This document shows positions 62,236 through 64,000 of a stretch of 64,000 nt of DNA, one piece after another. Where the stretch lies: assembly GCF_001999725.1 (NCBI RefSeq), contig NZ_MDDP01000014.1:1-64000 (forward strand). The letters run 5' to 3'. The notes beneath the pieces were generated by a model. It saw only the letters and a program-made list of their open reading frames with translations. It was not told the origin of the DNA and ran no database searches. A program made the translations under genes and the position numbers. The stretch comes from Cellulophaga omnivescoria. GTDB taxonomy: Bacteria > Bacteroidota > Bacteroidia > Flavobacteriales > Flavobacteriaceae. Positions within the stretch are counted from its first letter, which is position 1, and every line of letters begins with the position of its first letter.

Positions 62236-63642
62236 TTATTTAATTTTCACACCTGCTTTTGCAAGGTTGTAATTGGGATTTTGCTTCATCATTTGTGCAC
62301 CAACAGATGCTCTCCATTTTACCAATTTCTTTTTTAATTTACGTACCTTGGCTACATTGGTATTTACAAGGTTTGTTGTTTCATTAGGGTCTATAGCTAA
62401 GTTGTACAACTCTAATTTTCCGTCTTCAAAAAACTCTAATAATTTCCAATTGTTATTTACAATAGATCCGTAAGGTTTTGTTCTGTGATAGTGTGGATAA
62501 TGCCAAAACAAACTTTTTCGTTTTAATTTACTTTTTGCACCAGTAAGTATTGGTAAAAAAGATTCGCCATCTATTTCTTTAGTATTATAATTTGTTATAC
62601 CAACCATATCTAAAATTGTTGGGTAAAAATCTATACCCATAATAGGCACATTAGATCTACTGCCAGGTACTATATTATTGGTCCATTTTACTAATAAAGG
62701 CTCTCTTACTCCGCCTTCATAAGCATAACCCTTGTACCCTCTTAAACCGTTTGTTGTAGCATCATAATTCCCGCCATTATCTCCTGTTAAAATAACAATG
62801 GTATTATCTGCTATACCAAGCGTATTTAACTTGTTTAGTATTTTACCAACACTAACATCTAACCTTTCTACCATTGCAGCCCTAGTTGCACTAACATATT
62901 CGTTTTTAGTATTTACAAAAGTGTTAGATTTTTTCTTGTATTTTTTTACCGTAGCCTTAGGTGCCATAACCGGACCGTGTATTGTGTAATATGAAAAGTA
63001 TAGTAAAAAAGGATCTTTTTTAGATACCGTATCTAAATACGTTATTGCTGCGTTGGTTAACTTGTCGGTTAAAAAATCGTTTTTTTTACCATTATCTAAA
63101 TTAGGCATATCAAAAGGAGAAAAATATTTACCTCTACCTTTAGGTTGTCCCCATTCTCTGCCACCAACGTTAATATTAAAACCGTGATTTGTTGGGTAAT
63201 GCTCATTAAAATTTTGATTGTTTGTAGGCATTAAATGCCATTTACCAAAAAAGGCAGTTGAGTAGCCTTGCTCTTTTAACACCTCCGGCATTAATTTTTC
63301 TTTATGTGCTAATTGCTTATTCCAGTCTGGCACTGCTAATTTAGCATACGCATAATTATGACCGCCAATCCAGTCTGTTAAGTTTAGTTTTGCAGGGTAT
63401 TTACCTGCTAAAATTGCGGCTCTACTAGGTGAACATACTGTACTAGCTGCATAGCCGTTAGTAAAGAGCATTCCTTGCTTACTTAGCTTATCTATATTGG
63501 GAGTCTCGTTAAATGTTGCACCATAACAGCCAAAATCTCCCCAACCAACATCATCTACAAGTAAAAAAACAATGTTAGGTTTACTTGTTTGGGAAAACAA
63601 AACTGATGGTAAAAAATAAAGTATAACTGCTATTACTTTCAT
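62236..63642 (-). CDS. S1 sulfatase, periplasmic (sulfatase 10)
   Basis: A 468-residue sulfatase. A short signal peptide ends near VLFSQ (18). LLVDDVGWGDFGCYGATFNETPNID, the formylglycine precursor C70 in CSPSRAAILAGKYPAKLNLTDW, GKWHLMPTNNQNFNEHYP and LTGDNGGNYDATTNGLRGYKG line the active site. It is closest in pattern to sulfatase 5 and the arylsulfatase A group. It lies 11 bp after the GH27 gene and 14 bp before sulfatase 9, so it is co-transcribed with both. Confidence 0.95.
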   Translation of the reverse strand: MKVIAVILYFLPSVLFSQTSKPNIVFLLVDDVGWGDFGCYGATFNETPNIDKLSKQGMLFTNGYAASTVCSPSRAAILAGKYPAKLNLTDWIGGHNYAYAKLAVPDWNKQLAHKEKLMPEVLKEQGYSTAFFGKWHLMPTNNQNFNEHYPTNHGFNINVGGREWGQPKGRGKYFSPFDMPNLDNGKKNDFLTDKLTNAAITYLDTVSKKDPFLLYFSYYTIHGPVMAPKATVKKYKKKSNTFVNTKNEYVSATRAAMVERLDVSVGKILNKLNTLGIADNTIVILTGDNGGNYDATTNGLRGYKGYAYEGGVREPLLVKWTNNIVPGSRSNVPIMGIDFYPTILDMVGITNYNTKEIDGESFLPILTGAKSKLKRKSLFWHYPHYHRTKPYGSIVNNNWKLLEFFEDGKLELYNLAIDPNETTNLVNTNVAKVRKLKKKLVKWRASVGAQMMKQNPNYNLAKAGVKIK

Positions 63643-63653
63643 ACAAACTGTTG

Positions 63654-64000
63654 TTATTTAATAGCTGTAACTTTTACAAATATTACACCGTGTGATGGTA
63701 CCATTGCTGCAAAACTATTGGTAAAATTACCTACATCTTTTTGCCTCCATACATCTCTTACCAACTGTTCTCCTTTTAAACCTAATTTATCCCAATTAAC
63801 AGTAATAACTTGTTCTTTTTCTTTTAGGTTGAAAAGACCTATTGCTTTACTACCGTCTGATAATTCTTTAACTACAATCTCCATTGTATTATCATAAAAC
63901 ACTGTTTTTCCTGGTATGGCAGTAGCATCTTGATGAATTTCCAAAACCTCTGAATTGGTTACCAAATTAACCGTAAACTTATCCATAGTTTCTATTGGGC
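63654..64000 (-). CDS. GH27 alpha-galactosidase, C-terminal domain (N-terminal part outside window)
   Basis: The frame is open to the window edge, entering with PIETMDKFTVNLVTNSEVLEI. This is the end of the GH27 catalytic barrel (usual form: DxFTLNLLTNxEVxxVNQD), followed by the antiparallel beta domain with SDGSKAIGLFNLKEKEQVIT, VRDVWRQKDVGNF and PSHGVIFVKV, all standard for GH27. About 115 residues are present; the catalytic Asp pair lies outside. It should remove terminal alpha-galactose. It is the upstream member of the sulfatase 10-9 unit. Confidence 0.87.
   Translation of the reverse strand, partial: PIETMDKFTVNLVTNSEVLEIHQDATAIPGKTVFYDNTMEIVVKELSDGSKAIGLFNLKEKEQVITVNWDKLGLKGEQLVRDVWRQKDVGNFTNSFAAMVPSHGVIFVKVTAIK

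Overview
The window is AT-rich, with weak Shine-Dalgarno signals, SusC/SusD pairs, Bacteroidetes-type lipoproteins and a -33 TTTG / -7 TAnnTTTG promoter. It looks like the chromosome of a marine flavobacterium (Flavobacteriaceae). That placement rests on gene content and remembered families; no search was run.

Layout. (1) 1-8.7 kb: end of threonine synthase, an unknown gene, then a seven-gene leftward operon (homoserine dehydrogenase, aldehyde dehydrogenase, Cys/Met-type PLP enzyme, OsmC, small Fe-S protein, DsbA-like, MarC) facing a divergent Lrp/AsnC regulator. (2) 8.9-15.1 kb: a zinc-protease-like lipoprotein and an orphan SusC/SusD pair. (3) 15.3-23.3 kb: a tRNA 3'-end remnant with its terminator, then accessory genes (TPR protein, two leucine-rich-repeat paralogues, TonB_C-like protein, lipoprotein) and a LysR/LysE pair. 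(4) 23.4-26.6 kb: three gene cassettes bounded by roughly 190-200-bp imperfect palindromes. The ends of each cassette are complementary to each other, as in integron cassettes, but no integrase is visible. (5) 26.7-64 kb: a large polysaccharide utilisation locus (PUL).

The PUL holds ten S1-type sulfatases, a GH82 (iota-carrageenase family) homologue, GH110 and GH27 alpha-galactosidases, a GH2 beta-galactosidase, a SusC/SusD pair with a small surface lipoprotein, a TonB-receptor-like barrel, a KDG kinase plus KDPG-type aldolase under a LacI regulator, and a Tat-exported oxidoreductase/isomerase module (GMC oxidoreductase, gluconate-2-dehydrogenase subunit 3 type, two TIM-barrel isomerases). 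The content points to a sulfated galactan, most likely a carrageenan-type polymer. Proposed flow: surface cleavage by the GH82-like lipoprotein, capture and import by SusCD, periplasmic desulfation and exo-trimming by GH2/GH110/GH27, and entry of a 2-keto-3-deoxy sugar acid (for example from 3,6-anhydrogalactose) into pyruvate and glyceraldehyde-3-phosphate through the kinase and aldolase.

Two regulatory layers can be read from the DNA. Twin LacI operators lie between the kinase and lacI. A separate tandem direct-repeat motif precedes three PUL transcription units. The most unusual items are the cassette array, the GH82 homologue with altered active-site positions, and the sugar-oxidation module inside a sulfatase PUL.
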